Positions 24,945-33,328 are shown, counted from the stretch's first letter. The stretch: 64,000 nucleotides of DNA from Niallia sp. FSL W8-0635 (GCF_038007965.1 NZ_JBBOYD010000001.1:4194501-4258500), one strand, 5' to 3'. Notes: a model not told the origin generated them from the letters alone. A program made the numbers and translations.

Positions 24945-25367
24945 CTAAACTATTTGACTTATTGCTCCCAACATCTTCACTTGCGTTTCTTTTAACTTCT
25001 CTGACTCCTCTATATTACCGCCATACTCCGAATAGAAGGATGCAAAGGACTGGTCTTTATATCTTGGGACTACATGCATATGGTAATGGGTAAGTTCATT
25101 GAATATCCCGCCGTTTTGGCATACGGTTATGCCATCTGGAAGATATAATTCCTTTATTGCTTTTGAAAGAATGATGGAGGCTGTCATTATCGACTTTGCT
25201 GTTGCTTTATCTAATTCGTCTACATCGTGAAAATGCTTTTTTGGAAGGATTAATGTATGTCCTTCGTTAAATGGTTCGTGATCTAAAAAACAACATACAT
25301 TTTCATCCTCATATACAACATATACTGGTTCGTTCTGATTTGCTAAATTACAGCCTAAGCAGTTCAC
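24945..25367 (-). CDS. HIT-family nucleotide hydrolase/transferase-like protein
   Basis: This is a 140-residue histidine-triad protein. The C-terminal motif THYHMHVVPRY carries the HxHxH core, and GHTLILPKKHFHDVDELD is the usual upstream segment. Two N-terminal cysteines (CLGC) may bind zinc, as in related Hit proteins. A GTG start at 25367 follows GGGAGAG. It is expected to hydrolyse adenosine phosphoramidates or dinucleotides in the cytoplasm; the physiological substrate is unknown. It is convergent with the 61-residue gene and stands alone. Confidence 0.9.
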   Translation of the reverse strand: MNCLGCNLANQNEPVYVVYEDENVCCFLDHEPFNEGHTLILPKKHFHDVDELDKATAKSIMTASIILSKAIKELYLPDGITVCQNGGIFNELTHYHMHVVPRYKDQSFASFYSEYGGNIEESEKLKETQVKMLGAISQIV

Positions 25368-25622
25368 TTCACACTCTCCCTTTTTATCTGTAAATATTAC
25401 CTCTTATAAAACTCCAAAAGTTTTCGGAAAACCATTCTTTTAAGACTTATGTACAACTTCCACTCAATTGCTAAAAAAAAAAGATGGACGAAAATAAAGC
25501 AAAACAGCTAATCCTTCAATAAAAGTTAATACATATTTCATAGTTGATAAACATTTCGTTAATAATACTTTTGTAAAATAAGGGTATAAGAGTATTATCC
25601 TAACGAATTGAGGTGCTTTAAA

Positions 25623-25751
25623 ATGTTTGAAAAACTGATTAACTATATCATCGAAAAACCTTTATTAAGTGCCGAAGATAATTTAGAGTATGAACAATTA
25701 TTAGAAACAGATTTTGAAGATAGCGACATAGACATAAATAAATATCATTAA
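25623..25751 (+). CDS. EKPLLSAEDN-family small peptide, member 2 (42 residues)
   Basis: The sequence is MFEKLINYIIEKPLLSAEDN followed by an acidic tail LEYEQLLETDFEDSDIDINK and YH. The upstream region from about 25572 (TTGTAAAATAAGGGTATAAG) to the start codon is shared with members 1 and 3, including GAATTGAGGTGCTTTAAA. The core coding bases TTATTAAGTGCCGAAGATAA are identical in all three. It has its own terminator at 25760. This is probably the full-length form of the family. It has no signal peptide, so it is an intracellular peptide of unknown role. Confidence 0.8.
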   Translation: MFEKLINYIIEKPLLSAEDNLEYEQLLETDFEDSDIDINKYH

Positions 25752-25759
25752 TATAGGAT

Positions 25760-25790
25760 AGGGCGCCTTTTTGGGTGCCCTATTGTTTTT
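25760..25790 (+). terminator. Terminator of peptide gene 2
   Basis: AGGGCGCC pairs with GGGTGCCCT (one G-T pair) around a T-rich loop, then TATTGTTTTT. Confidence 0.85.
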
Positions 25791-25972
25791 CTTTAAAAAG
25801 AGTTAGGAACTCTCTTTTACATAGGAAGAAGAATTGAATTCCCCAACTGAAAAAACGATAACAAGGTATAAGAAAATTTACAAAATATTAAAAAAAGCGC
25901 TGCATCTTGTTAATATTCTTATCATAAAATATGAATATAGAAGTATTATATCAACGAATTGAGGTGCTTTGT

Positions 25973-26083
25973 ATGTTAAAAAAATTATTCCATTACCTAT
26001 TAGAAAAACCGTTATTAAGTGCCGAAGATAATACTGAGTTTGAAGAGCTTTTAGGAAGCGTGCTTGAGGAAGAATACGTTTGA
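25973..26083 (+). CDS. EKPLLSAEDN-family small peptide, member 3 (36 residues)
   Basis: The sequence is MLKKLFHYLLEKPLLSAEDN followed by TEFEELLGSVLEEEYV. It keeps the amphipathic N-terminus, invariant core and acidic C-terminus of members 1 and 2. Its leader CAACGAATTGAGGTGCTTT and upstream AT-rich block align with theirs, and it ends before a dedicated terminator. It lies 221 bp downstream of member 2, in the same orientation. The function is unknown. Confidence 0.8.
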   Translation: MLKKLFHYLLEKPLLSAEDNTEFEELLGSVLEEEYV

Positions 26084-26121
26084 GTATCGCTATTACATAA
26101 AATATAATGAATTTTATTAAT

Positions 26122-26147
26122 AAGGCATCTGTTTAGGATGTCTTTTT
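26122..26147 (+). terminator. Terminator of peptide gene 3
   Basis: AAGGCATC pairs with GGATGTCTT (one G-T pair), followed by TTTTG. Confidence 0.7.
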
Positions 26148-26222
26148 GTTTTGTATTTGAATGAGTACGCTCATTGTCTTCATTTAGTATCCTTCTCATA
26201 TGGACAATTCATTCGGTTTGTC

Positions 26223-26249
26223 TTTTTATGGTGCCAGGCACCATAAAAA
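26223..26249. repeat. GGTGCCAGGCACC hairpin, copy 2
   Basis: A perfect 13-bp stem (26223-26235 with 26237-26249) around a single A, with T5 and A5 at the ends. The 50 bp before it (CTCATTGTCTTCAT and CTCATATGGACAATT) are repeated before copy 3. Confidence 0.85.
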
Positions 26250-26339
26250 AGTGATTTGGATTTGTGTATTTGGTAATCACAAAGAATGAAGACTAGGAAA
26301 ACTCTCATTGTCTTCATCCCCTGTTCCCCTCATATGTAC

Positions 26340-26381
26340 AATTGTCTTTTTTATGGTGCCTGGCACCGAAAAAAGACAATT
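26340..26381. terminator. GGTGCCTGGCACC hairpin, copy 3, terminator of the MarR gene
   Basis: A 13-bp outer stem (26340-26352 with 26369-26381) encloses GGTGCC/GGCACC. The outer arms end in T6 and A6, so it can act on both strands. It overlaps the stop codon of the MarR gene. Confidence 0.8.
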
Positions 26382-26880
26382 ACTTTTTCTTCTCTTTCGG
26401 CAAAAAAAGTACATCGAAATCCTCTAAGCTATCAATCCCATCTGCTTCCATCTTCTCGCCAACTGCTGCTACCAATAATCGGATTCCTTCTTCTACGGCT
26501 ACCTGCTCGCTTGGCTGCAAATTTTCTAATACCGAACCCATTATTTTTTGAATCGGCTTTGGTGATGTTTCTTCAATTATTTTGACCATTTTTTCTGTTA
26601 ACATAATCTGTACAGAGCGTTTGTCTTGCGGATTCGGTTTCTTAATGAGAATCCCTTTTTCTGTTAGTCTTTCCACAATATCCGAAACCGTACTTTGTGT
26701 CATGCGAAGATTTTGGGTAAGCTGCTTTACACTAATTTTTTTATTTATAAAGACCTCTAGAATGACGCGTGCTTGCGGAGCCGTTAGTCCATGCTCTTCT
26801 GCATGTCTCTGTAGGCTCTTCATAATAAAGCGATTCAAGAAATCAATCGATTCCCAAATGTATGTGGCCCTATCTAGCAT
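26380..26880 (-). CDS. MarR-family transcriptional regulator
   Basis: This 166-residue winged-helix protein has a recognition-helix region QLTQNLRMTQSTVSDIVERLTEKG near residues 55-78 and a wing IKKPNPQDKRSVQIMLTE. Both are typical MarR features. GGAGTTATCAA precedes the ATG. It lies downstream of, and co-oriented with, the two ABC exporter genes, but it is separated from them by their terminator and a MITE-like element, so it probably has its own promoter. It is the likely regulator of the exporter pair; the 26-bp palindrome at 30921-30946 is a candidate operator. Confidence 0.93.
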   Translation of the reverse strand: MLDRATYIWESIDFLNRFIMKSLQRHAEEHGLTAPQARVILEVFINKKISVKQLTQNLRMTQSTVSDIVERLTEKGILIKKPNPQDKRSVQIMLTEKMVKIIEETSPKPIQKIMGSVLENLQPSEQVAVEEGIRLLVAAVGEKMEADGIDSLEDFDVLFLPKEKKK

Positions 26881-26914
26881 TTGATAACTCCTTTCTTTAA
26901 AAAGTTTTATTTTA

Positions 26915-27127
26915 AGGCTGTTTTCGTAAAGTTTGTTGCTATGAGCCGCAGCCTGAATACACTCCGCTTTCCGTGGGGCTCGCGCTGAGCCGCGGTCTGC
27001 TTCCGCCTGCAGGGTCTCAGGCTGTCTCGCTAATCCCCGTGGCGTCTACGTGTATTCAGGCTGCTCAGATTTCCTCATTAATTGATTTTTTCTATTAAGA
27101 AAGCAACAATCTTTTAGAAAACAGCCT
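26915..27127 (-). mobile_element. MITE-like palindromic element, copy 2
   Basis: The outer inverted repeats 26915-26940 and 27102-27127 match at 23 of 26 positions and start AGGCTGTTTTC. Inside, 26948-27064 is bounded by the same 15-bp inverted repeat (GCAGCCTGAATACAC) as copy 1 at 13982-14101. Copy 2 lies in the opposite orientation, directly upstream of the MarR gene. It has no coding capacity. Confidence 0.83.
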
Positions 27128-27138
27128 ATTTTAAAGAA

Positions 27139-27161
27139 AAACTCGCAAGCATGCTGCGAGT
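27139..27161 (-). terminator. Terminator after the ABC exporter operon
   Basis: On the minus strand ACTCGCA pairs with TGCGAGT around GCATGCT and is followed by TTTTC. Confidence 0.88.
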
Positions 27162-27182
27162 CCTTCTTTGCTTAGGTAAAGG

Positions 27183-29030
27183 TTACGATGCCTCTTCAAA
27201 CTGACTATTATAAAGCTCTGCATAGAAGCCATTCTTTTCAATTAGTTCCTTATGCGTACCTGCTTCGATAATGTCTCCCTCTTTCATCACGAGGATTAAG
27301 TCTGCATTTTTTATCGTCGACAGTCTATGGGCAATAACAAAGGAAGTTTTTCCTTCTGTCAGCTTATCCATTGCTTGTTGAATCAACAATTCTGTGCGCG
27401 TATCGACAGAGCTAGTCGCTTCATCGAGAATAAGCAATGGTGCGATTTTTACCATCGCACGGGCAATAGTAATAAGCTGTTTTTGCCCTGCTGATAAACT
27501 CGTCTTGTCATCTAAGATTGTATCATAGCGATTTGGCAGTGTTTGAATGAAATGATGTAATCCTACTGCTTTGCAGGCTGCTTCCACTTCTTCATCGGAT
27601 ACACCTTCTCTAGAATACACGATGTTATCGCGAATCGAACCTTCAAATATCCATGTATCCTGAAGCACCATGCAGAATAAATCATGGAGCGCTTCTCTTG
27701 TCATTTGATTGGTTGGAACACCATCAATAGTAATTTCCCCACCATTCACCTCATAAAAACGCATAAGCAAGTTAATTAACGTTGTTTTTCCAGCTCCAGT
27801 TGGACCTACTATCGCTACCTTCTGACCAGCTTTTACCTGTACAGAAAAGTCCTTTATAACGGCTTTATCTTCACTGTATCCAAAGCGTACATGCTTAAAT
27901 TCCACATCGCCTTTAACATTCTGCAGTTTTTCTTTCTTTTCTACTTCCTTAACAAGCTCTTCTTCTGCCAAGAATTCAAAAACACGTCCACTTGCCGCTG
28001 CAGTTTGTTGTAAATTTGTTGCCGCTTGTGCAATTTGCTGAAGCGGCTGTGTAAATAAACGAATGTAGAGCATAAAGGCAACAATAACACCAAATGAAAT
28101 ACTTCCATTAACGGCAAGCACTGCACCAACAATACATACAACCACATAGCCGAAGTTTCCAATAAACATCATTAATGGCATCATCAGCCCTGACATAAAT
28201 TGCGATTTCCATGCACTTTCAAATAGTCGCGTATTAATGGACGTAAAAGCATCCTTCGCCTGTTGCTCCCCATTGTAAGCTTTCACAACATTATGACCAG
28301 AATAGATTTCCTCTATATGGCCATTCAGTTTCCCAAGCTCTTGCTGCTGTTGGGCAAAGAACTTCTGTGATTTTGAAATAATAAAAAACATAAAGGCAAA
28401 ACCAATGAATGTAGAGAGAATCGCTGTAATTGCCATAATCCAGTTAGTATAGAACATCATGATTAAAGAACCGATGAACATCGTAACAGCCGTAATTAAG
28501 CTACTAACACTTTGGTTCATCGTCTGTCCAACCATATCAACATCATTTGTGACACGGCTTAGAACATCACCTGTTGTTGTATTATCAAAATAGCTTAAAG
28601 GCAATCGATTAATTTTCCCCGAAATATCTCTTCTTAATTGTTTCGAAATCCTTTGTGTAACAGTTGCCATAATAAAGCCTTGAACATAATTGAAAATATA
28701 GCCTAACCCATAGAGGAATACCAGAAAAATAGCAACATCATAGACAGCATCAAGATCAATTTCTCCCATTAAACCTGCTGTAATATAGTCTGTCATTTTG
28801 CTTAGCTGATCAGGACCAATAATACTGAAGATCGCTGCTGCCATCGCAAGGATTAAAGCCAGGATAATAATTGGAAAATAGGCTTTACAGTAAACTCCTA
28901 ATTCCTTCAAACTCGATAAATTCATGCCTTTCGCAGCAGGAGGGATTGCTTCTGTTGGCTGTTTATCCTGCTCCTCGGTTTGGGAGGAATTTAATTTATT
29001 TTGCGCTTCTTTTTCATGACGTTTACCCAA
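27183..29030 (-). CDS. ABC exporter half-transporter, second subunit
   Basis: This is a type-IV exporter half-transporter. An N-terminal cytoplasmic stretch of about 45 residues precedes a six-helix membrane domain and an ATPase with GPTGAGKTT near residue 407, signature SLSAGQKQL near 510, and LLILDEATSSVDTRTE. A TTG start at 29030 lies 9 bases after AGGAGG and overlaps the upstream gene by 8 bp, so translation is coupled; a longer frame to 29084 lacks a ribosome site. With the partner upstream it forms a heterodimeric multidrug exporter of the BmrCD/LmrCD type. The substrate is unknown. Confidence 0.93.
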   Translation of the reverse strand: MGKRHEKEAQNKLNSSQTEEQDKQPTEAIPPAAKGMNLSSLKELGVYCKAYFPIIILALILAMAAAIFSIIGPDQLSKMTDYITAGLMGEIDLDAVYDVAIFLVFLYGLGYIFNYVQGFIMATVTQRISKQLRRDISGKINRLPLSYFDNTTTGDVLSRVTNDVDMVGQTMNQSVSSLITAVTMFIGSLIMMFYTNWIMAITAILSTFIGFAFMFFIISKSQKFFAQQQQELGKLNGHIEEIYSGHNVVKAYNGEQQAKDAFTSINTRLFESAWKSQFMSGLMMPLMMFIGNFGYVVVCIVGAVLAVNGSISFGVIVAFMLYIRLFTQPLQQIAQAATNLQQTAAASGRVFEFLAEEELVKEVEKKEKLQNVKGDVEFKHVRFGYSEDKAVIKDFSVQVKAGQKVAIVGPTGAGKTTLINLLMRFYEVNGGEITIDGVPTNQMTREALHDLFCMVLQDTWIFEGSIRDNIVYSREGVSDEEVEAACKAVGLHHFIQTLPNRYDTILDDKTSLSAGQKQLITIARAMVKIAPLLILDEATSSVDTRTELLIQQAMDKLTEGKTSFVIAHRLSTIKNADLILVMKEGDIIEAGTHKELIEKNGFYAELYNSQFEEAS

Positions 29031-30771
29031 TTTCGAGTTCCTCCTTTGATAATTGTGATAAGGCAATTTCTTGATACACATCACATGTGATCATCAGCTC
29101 ATCATGCGTACCCATTCCAACTACTTCCCCTTTATCTAAAACAAGAATTCGATCAGCATCTTTAATCGTTCCAATACGCTGTGCAACGATAATGTTTGTG
29201 GCATCATTTATTTTCTCTTTTAACTTGGAACGTAGCACGCGGTCTGTTTTATAATCCAATGCAGAAAACGAATCATCAAATAAATAGATTTCCGGATCTT
29301 TATAAATGGCACGAGCAATCGATAATCTCTGTTTCTGCCCACCAGAAAGATTCGTTCCCCCTTGCGAAATCGCTGCTTCATATTGTTCTTCCATTTTTTC
29401 AATAAAATCCTTTCCTTGCGCAATTTCTACTGCTCTTTTCACTTCCTCTTCCGTTTGCTTCTCTCCGCCAAAAGCGACATTGGAAGTAACGGAACCACTG
29501 AACATAACCGCTTTTTGGGATACATAGCCAATTTTATCTCGCAGCGCTTCTAGCTTATAATTTTTCACGTTAAGGCCATCCACCAGAATTTCGCCATCGG
29601 TTGCTTCCATAAAACGTGGAATCAGGTTGAGTAATGTACTTTTTCCACTACCTGTTGAACCTATGATTGCGACTGTTTCTCCCTTGGAAGCAGTAAAGCT
29701 GATATCTTTAAGAATATAATCATTCGCACCAGGATATTTAAAGCTAACATGGCGAAATTCAATTTCTCCTTTGCTGTCCCCTTCCGATTGTGCACCACTC
29801 TTTATTTTCACCTCAGTATCCAGCACTTCGTTGATTCTTTTCGCTGAAACAGCGGCACGAGGAAACATGACAAATGCGATAGAAAGCATCATAAAGGCCA
29901 TAATAATCTGCATCGCATAAGAAGAAAATACGACCATATCAGAGAACAATGGTAATCTATCTGCCATTGGAGCATTATTGATTAGCACCGCTCCAATCCA
30001 GTAAATAGCAAGACTCATCCCTGACATAATAAGAGTAATTGTCGGCATCATCACAGCCATTGTTCTTGTTGTAAAAAGATTCGTATCTGTTAGTTCCTTA
30101 TTCGCTTTCTCAAACTTCTCTTCGTGATAATGAGTTGCATTATAAGCATGAACCACACGAATACCTGTTAAATTTTCTCTTGTTACCATATTAAGATTAT
30201 CTGTTAGCTTCTGGATTACTTTAAATTTAGGAAGTGCCACAAGAACAAGGATAGCGATTAACACTAGTAGCACCACAATCGCGACACCAGTTGCAGCGGT
30301 CCATTCCCAGCTTTTCCCCATAATCTTAAAAACACCCCAAACCGCAATAATCGGAGCCTTTATCACAATTTGCAAGCTTAATATAATCAGCATTTGCACT
30401 TGCATAATATCATTAGTAGAACGAGTAATTAAGCTCGCTGTAGAAAAACTAGAGAGCTCTTCCATTGAAAAGGATAAGGTTTTATCAAAGACCTTTTTGC
30501 GCAGGCGATTTGAAAAGCCAGCAGCTACTTTTGCCGCAAAATAGACGGTTATAATGGATGCAACCATGCTCCCCACTGCACAAAGTAACATAAATGCCCC
30601 TTGTGTGAGAACGTCACTTAACTCACTTCCTTCTGTTTGAACAAGTCTCGTGATTTCCGCCATATAATCTGGAAGCTTCAAATCAAGCCATACTTGCCCA
30701 ACAATAAAGACTAACGCACAGACAATGAGCCACCAGTCTCTCTTCTCGAAATTTTTAAAAATCCTTAACAT
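29023..30771 (-). CDS. ABC exporter half-transporter, first subunit
   Basis: This 582-residue half-transporter has a six-helix membrane domain (WWLIVCALVFIVGQVWLDL is the first helix) and an ATPase with GSTGSGKSTL near residue 370, signature NLSGGQKQRLS and IYLFDDSFSALD. The Walker B aspartate is followed by D rather than E, as in the degenerate site of heterodimeric exporters. Its partner carries a normal DEA. ATG at 30771 follows GGGGAGGAA; earlier in-frame ATGs are less well placed. It is first in the operon and overlaps its partner. Confidence 0.93.
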   Translation of the reverse strand: MLRIFKNFEKRDWWLIVCALVFIVGQVWLDLKLPDYMAEITRLVQTEGSELSDVLTQGAFMLLCAVGSMVASIITVYFAAKVAAGFSNRLRKKVFDKTLSFSMEELSSFSTASLITRSTNDIMQVQMLIILSLQIVIKAPIIAVWGVFKIMGKSWEWTAATGVAIVVLLVLIAILVLVALPKFKVIQKLTDNLNMVTRENLTGIRVVHAYNATHYHEEKFEKANKELTDTNLFTTRTMAVMMPTITLIMSGMSLAIYWIGAVLINNAPMADRLPLFSDMVVFSSYAMQIIMAFMMLSIAFVMFPRAAVSAKRINEVLDTEVKIKSGAQSEGDSKGEIEFRHVSFKYPGANDYILKDISFTASKGETVAIIGSTGSGKSTLLNLIPRFMEATDGEILVDGLNVKNYKLEALRDKIGYVSQKAVMFSGSVTSNVAFGGEKQTEEEVKRAVEIAQGKDFIEKMEEQYEAAISQGGTNLSGGQKQRLSIARAIYKDPEIYLFDDSFSALDYKTDRVLRSKLKEKINDATNIIVAQRIGTIKDADRILVLDKGEVVGMGTHDELMITCDVYQEIALSQLSKEELEIG

Positions 30772-30920
30772 GAATCCATTCCTCCCCATGTTGCCAAACA
30801 TATTTGTTGGTTTTGATGTTAATGTTCCTTCATCTCAGCTTGTGTTCCAGCCCTTTGTTTTATTCTGGATCCATATTTTGAGGTTATTTTACAAACTAAA
30901 AACTATATCGAACAAGATGC

Positions 30921-30946
30921 ATCGCATCCGATATATCGTATGCGAT
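30921..30946. promoter_or_regulatory. 26-bp near-perfect palindrome, candidate MarR operator
   Basis: The halves ATCGCATCCGATA and TATCGTATGCGAT are complementary except at one pair. It lies 150 bp upstream of the exporter operon start. The size and symmetry suit a MarR dimer. Binding by the MarR protein encoded at 26380-26880 is inferred. Confidence 0.55.
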
Positions 30947-31007
30947 TATATTAATGATTTTATAGATGATTGTCAAACGATAATATTTACCATTATGTAG
31001 TTTAGTG

Positions 31008-31041
31008 AAAAAAAAACAGCTCCACTAGTTAGGAGCTGTTT
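31008..31041 (-). terminator. Terminator after the thioredoxin-like gene
   Basis: On the minus strand AACAGCTCC pairs with GGAGCTGTT around 8 bases and runs into T8. Confidence 0.9.
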
Positions 31042-31044
31042 CCT

Positions 31045-31602
31045 CTATTTTATGATTTCTTTTAATGTGTTCTTAAAGCTGTTATACACAAATGTCCAAA
31101 TAGCTGGCTCTGTTCGATATGTCTCTTTTAATTGCTTATAAAATTCTTTTTGTTTTTCCTCAAATGCTGGATCCTCTTTTGCTGGGAGCTTCGCGCGACC
31201 TTCATTCACCATTTCTTGTACTTCTGGTGCGCGAGGTCCCCATTTGCCGACTAATTCCCCTTGTTCATTTAAAACAAGTACCATTGGAATCGCTCTGCCG
31301 CCGTTTGTTAAATGTCTGTCGATTAAATCCGTATCCGCATCTCTTAATGCCACATTCATCTGAAGGTCTGCTGCTTCCACTAATTTGCGAAGAATCGGAT
31401 TAATCACCATCGCATCCCCACACCAATCTTCCGTTATCGTCAGGAAGTGAAGGTTATGCTGCTTTAATTCTTCCGCAAAACCATCTTCAGGCAGCGTAAA
31501 GTTTTGATACACCTCATAGCTTTCCTCTTTCAATGTACTCATATTGTCCATGTATGCTTGAATGCTTGATCCTTCTTCGAAATATTGTTGTTCTGTCTTC
31601 AT
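31045..31602 (-). CDS. Thioredoxin-fold protein with a single active-site cysteine
   Basis: This 185-residue protein of the Thioredoxin_9 type has the pattern ITEDWCGDAMVINPILRKL near residue 58. That places WCGDA where thioredoxins have WCGPC, so the resolving cysteine is missing. The cis-proline region AIPMVLVLNEQGELVGKWGPR is present. GGAGAG precedes the ATG. It may be a monothiol reductant or binding protein rather than a dithiol oxidoreductase. It is a single-gene unit with its own terminator. Confidence 0.85.
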   Translation of the reverse strand: MKTEQQYFEEGSSIQAYMDNMSTLKEESYEVYQNFTLPEDGFAEELKQHNLHFLTITEDWCGDAMVINPILRKLVEAADLQMNVALRDADTDLIDRHLTNGGRAIPMVLVLNEQGELVGKWGPRAPEVQEMVNEGRAKLPAKEDPAFEEKQKEFYKQLKETYRTEPAIWTFVYNSFKNTLKEIIK

Positions 31603-31768
31603 ATGTACACTCTCCTTTTTGTGTAAGCCTTGTCTATTATTTTACTATTTATTCGGTTTTCATTCTATTTTGAGGATTGAGGAGGATTTCCATTTTTTGA
31701 TAGATGATTGCATGGTCGTTTGTTACAATGAAGGAATAGTAGATTAATTAGGGATGGGAGTTATAGGC

Positions 31769-32827
31769 ATGAAGAAATTTCTTTCTACACTTGTGATGAT
31801 GGTGATTGGCGCAGCATTTGGCGGTGCGCTTTCGCTTCTTATTTTATCAGGGGATGTTAGTGTTGCTAGTGTTGTGACTAGCTTGATTTGTGTAGTTGTA
31901 TTTTATGTCGTACATATTATTTTGCATGAAGCAGGACATTTTATTTTTGGAAAATTAACGGGCTATTCTCTCGTATCTTTCCGCGTTTTTTCATGGATGG
32001 TTGTTCCGACAAAGAACGGCTTGGAGCGAAAAAAGCTGCATGTCCCGGGAACACTTGGTCAATGCTTAATGGCTCCTCCGCCATATATTGCGGGCAAGTT
32101 TCCATTTAAGCTGTATTTATGTGGTGGAGTGATCATGAATTTTCTTGCGAGTGCTGTCGTTGGGTTGATTGCCTGGCTTGCAGGAGAATTAGCTTTAGTT
32201 GCTAGTATCTTTATTCTTCTAGGGCTGTTCATCGGCTTAACAAATATCATTCCCTTTGGATTTAACGATGGAATGACGTTAAAAATGTCTTGGAAAAAGG
32301 AAAGCAAGCAATGGCAGCTTTTTTCCCAGTTTTATATCAATGCCCAAACTTCAAATGGGGTCACTTATCAGGAGTTGCCAAAGGAATTATTTGCATTACC
32401 TGCAGGCGATGATGGGAAGGACTATTTTTCACAGTGGACTCTCTGCATCCAGCAAGCTCTGGCAATGGACCGCCTAGATTTTGAAGAGGCAAAAAGGATT
32501 AATGATTTGCTATGGGAAAGAAAAGAACAGCTTATTACCCTTTTCCGAGTCGAAATTGCAAAAGAGCGATTGTTTTTATTGGCTGTTTTGGAGGGAGATA
32601 AGGAAGAAGCCCGTTCCATTTATGCGTCGAAGGAAGTTAAACGGTATTTGGCGATAAAACAGATGAGTAACAAGCGCATTGCTGCTGCTTATGAGCTTTA
32701 TGTGAATGGGGACCGGGAAAAGGCGGTTGCGCTTTGCGAAGAGGGTGTTGGGCTAGAGGCTAATAATCCGAATGCGGCGGATGTTTTGTTGGAGAAGAAG
32801 ATGATGGGGGTTTTATTGGGGGATTGA
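31769..32827 (+). CDS. HExxH membrane protein (site-2-protease/M50-like)
   Basis: This 352-residue protein has hydrophobic helices near the N-terminus. VHIILHEAGHFIFGKLTGY carries the HExxH zinc motif near residue 55. A further membrane region contains NIIPFGFNDGMTLK, which resembles the second M50 motif (N-P-x-x-x-x-D-G) without a clean match. The C-terminal half is soluble, with possible TPR-like helices. ATG at 31769 is 8 bases after GGGAG. It probably is an intramembrane zinc protease or a relative. It is convergent with the NERD gene across the longest TTGGCTGAT array. Confidence 0.75.
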   Translation: MKKFLSTLVMMVIGAAFGGALSLLILSGDVSVASVVTSLICVVVFYVVHIILHEAGHFIFGKLTGYSLVSFRVFSWMVVPTKNGLERKKLHVPGTLGQCLMAPPPYIAGKFPFKLYLCGGVIMNFLASAVVGLIAWLAGELALVASIFILLGLFIGLTNIIPFGFNDGMTLKMSWKKESKQWQLFSQFYINAQTSNGVTYQELPKELFALPAGDDGKDYFSQWTLCIQQALAMDRLDFEEAKRINDLLWERKEQLITLFRVEIAKERLFLLAVLEGDKEEARSIYASKEVKRYLAIKQMSNKRIAAAYELYVNGDREKAVALCEEGVGLEANNPNAADVLLEKKMMGVLLGD

Positions 32828-32866
32828 GGTTTGGGTGGGGTTGCAGGTTGATTTCAGGTCTGGGTG

Positions 32867-33328
32867 TTGGCTGATATATTTGCTGTTTGGCTGATTTCCC
32901 CTTTGCTTTGGCTGATATATTTGCTGTTTGGCTGATTTTCTCTTTGCTTTGGCTGATATGTTTGCACTTTGGCTGATTTCCCCTTTGCTTTGGCTGATAT
33001 GTTTGCACTTTGGCTGATTTCCTCTTTGCTTTGGCTGATATATTTGCTGTTTGGCTGATTTCCTCTCTGCTTTGGCTGATATGTTTGCACTTTGGCTGAT
33101 TTACCCTTTTCTTTGGCTGATATATTTGCACTTTGGCTGATTTACCCTTTTCTTTGGCTGATATATTTGCACTTTGGCTGATTTCCTCTCTGCTTTGGCT
33201 GATATATTTGCACTTTGGCTGATTTTCCCTTTGCTTTGGCCGATATGTTTGCACTTTGGCTGATTTACCCTTTTCTTTGGCTGATTTGTTTGCACTTTGG
33301 CTAATTTTCCCTTTGCTTTGGCTGATTT
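32867..33328. repeat. TTGGCTGAT tandem array, 23 units
   Basis: Core starts run from 32867 to 33318 with intervals that alternate 20 and 21 nt throughout (22 intervals, 451 nt). Spacers alternate between ATATATTTGCACT-like and TTCCCCTTTGCT-like forms. The only core variants are TTGGCCGAT (33236) and TTGGCTAAT (33297). It fills the gap between convergent genes. Minus-strand frames across it give ISQSANISAKAKGKSAK-like repeats without a credible start. Confidence 0.95.

Noticed and set aside
25993..26199. Minus-strand 68-codon frame covering peptide gene 3
   Set aside because: It is antisense to the better supported peptide gene and has no ribosome site.
32867..33328. CRISPR array
   Set aside because: Repeats of 9-11 nt with 10-nt spacers that recur in two types do not fit CRISPR repeat and spacer lengths or spacer diversity, and no cas genes are present.
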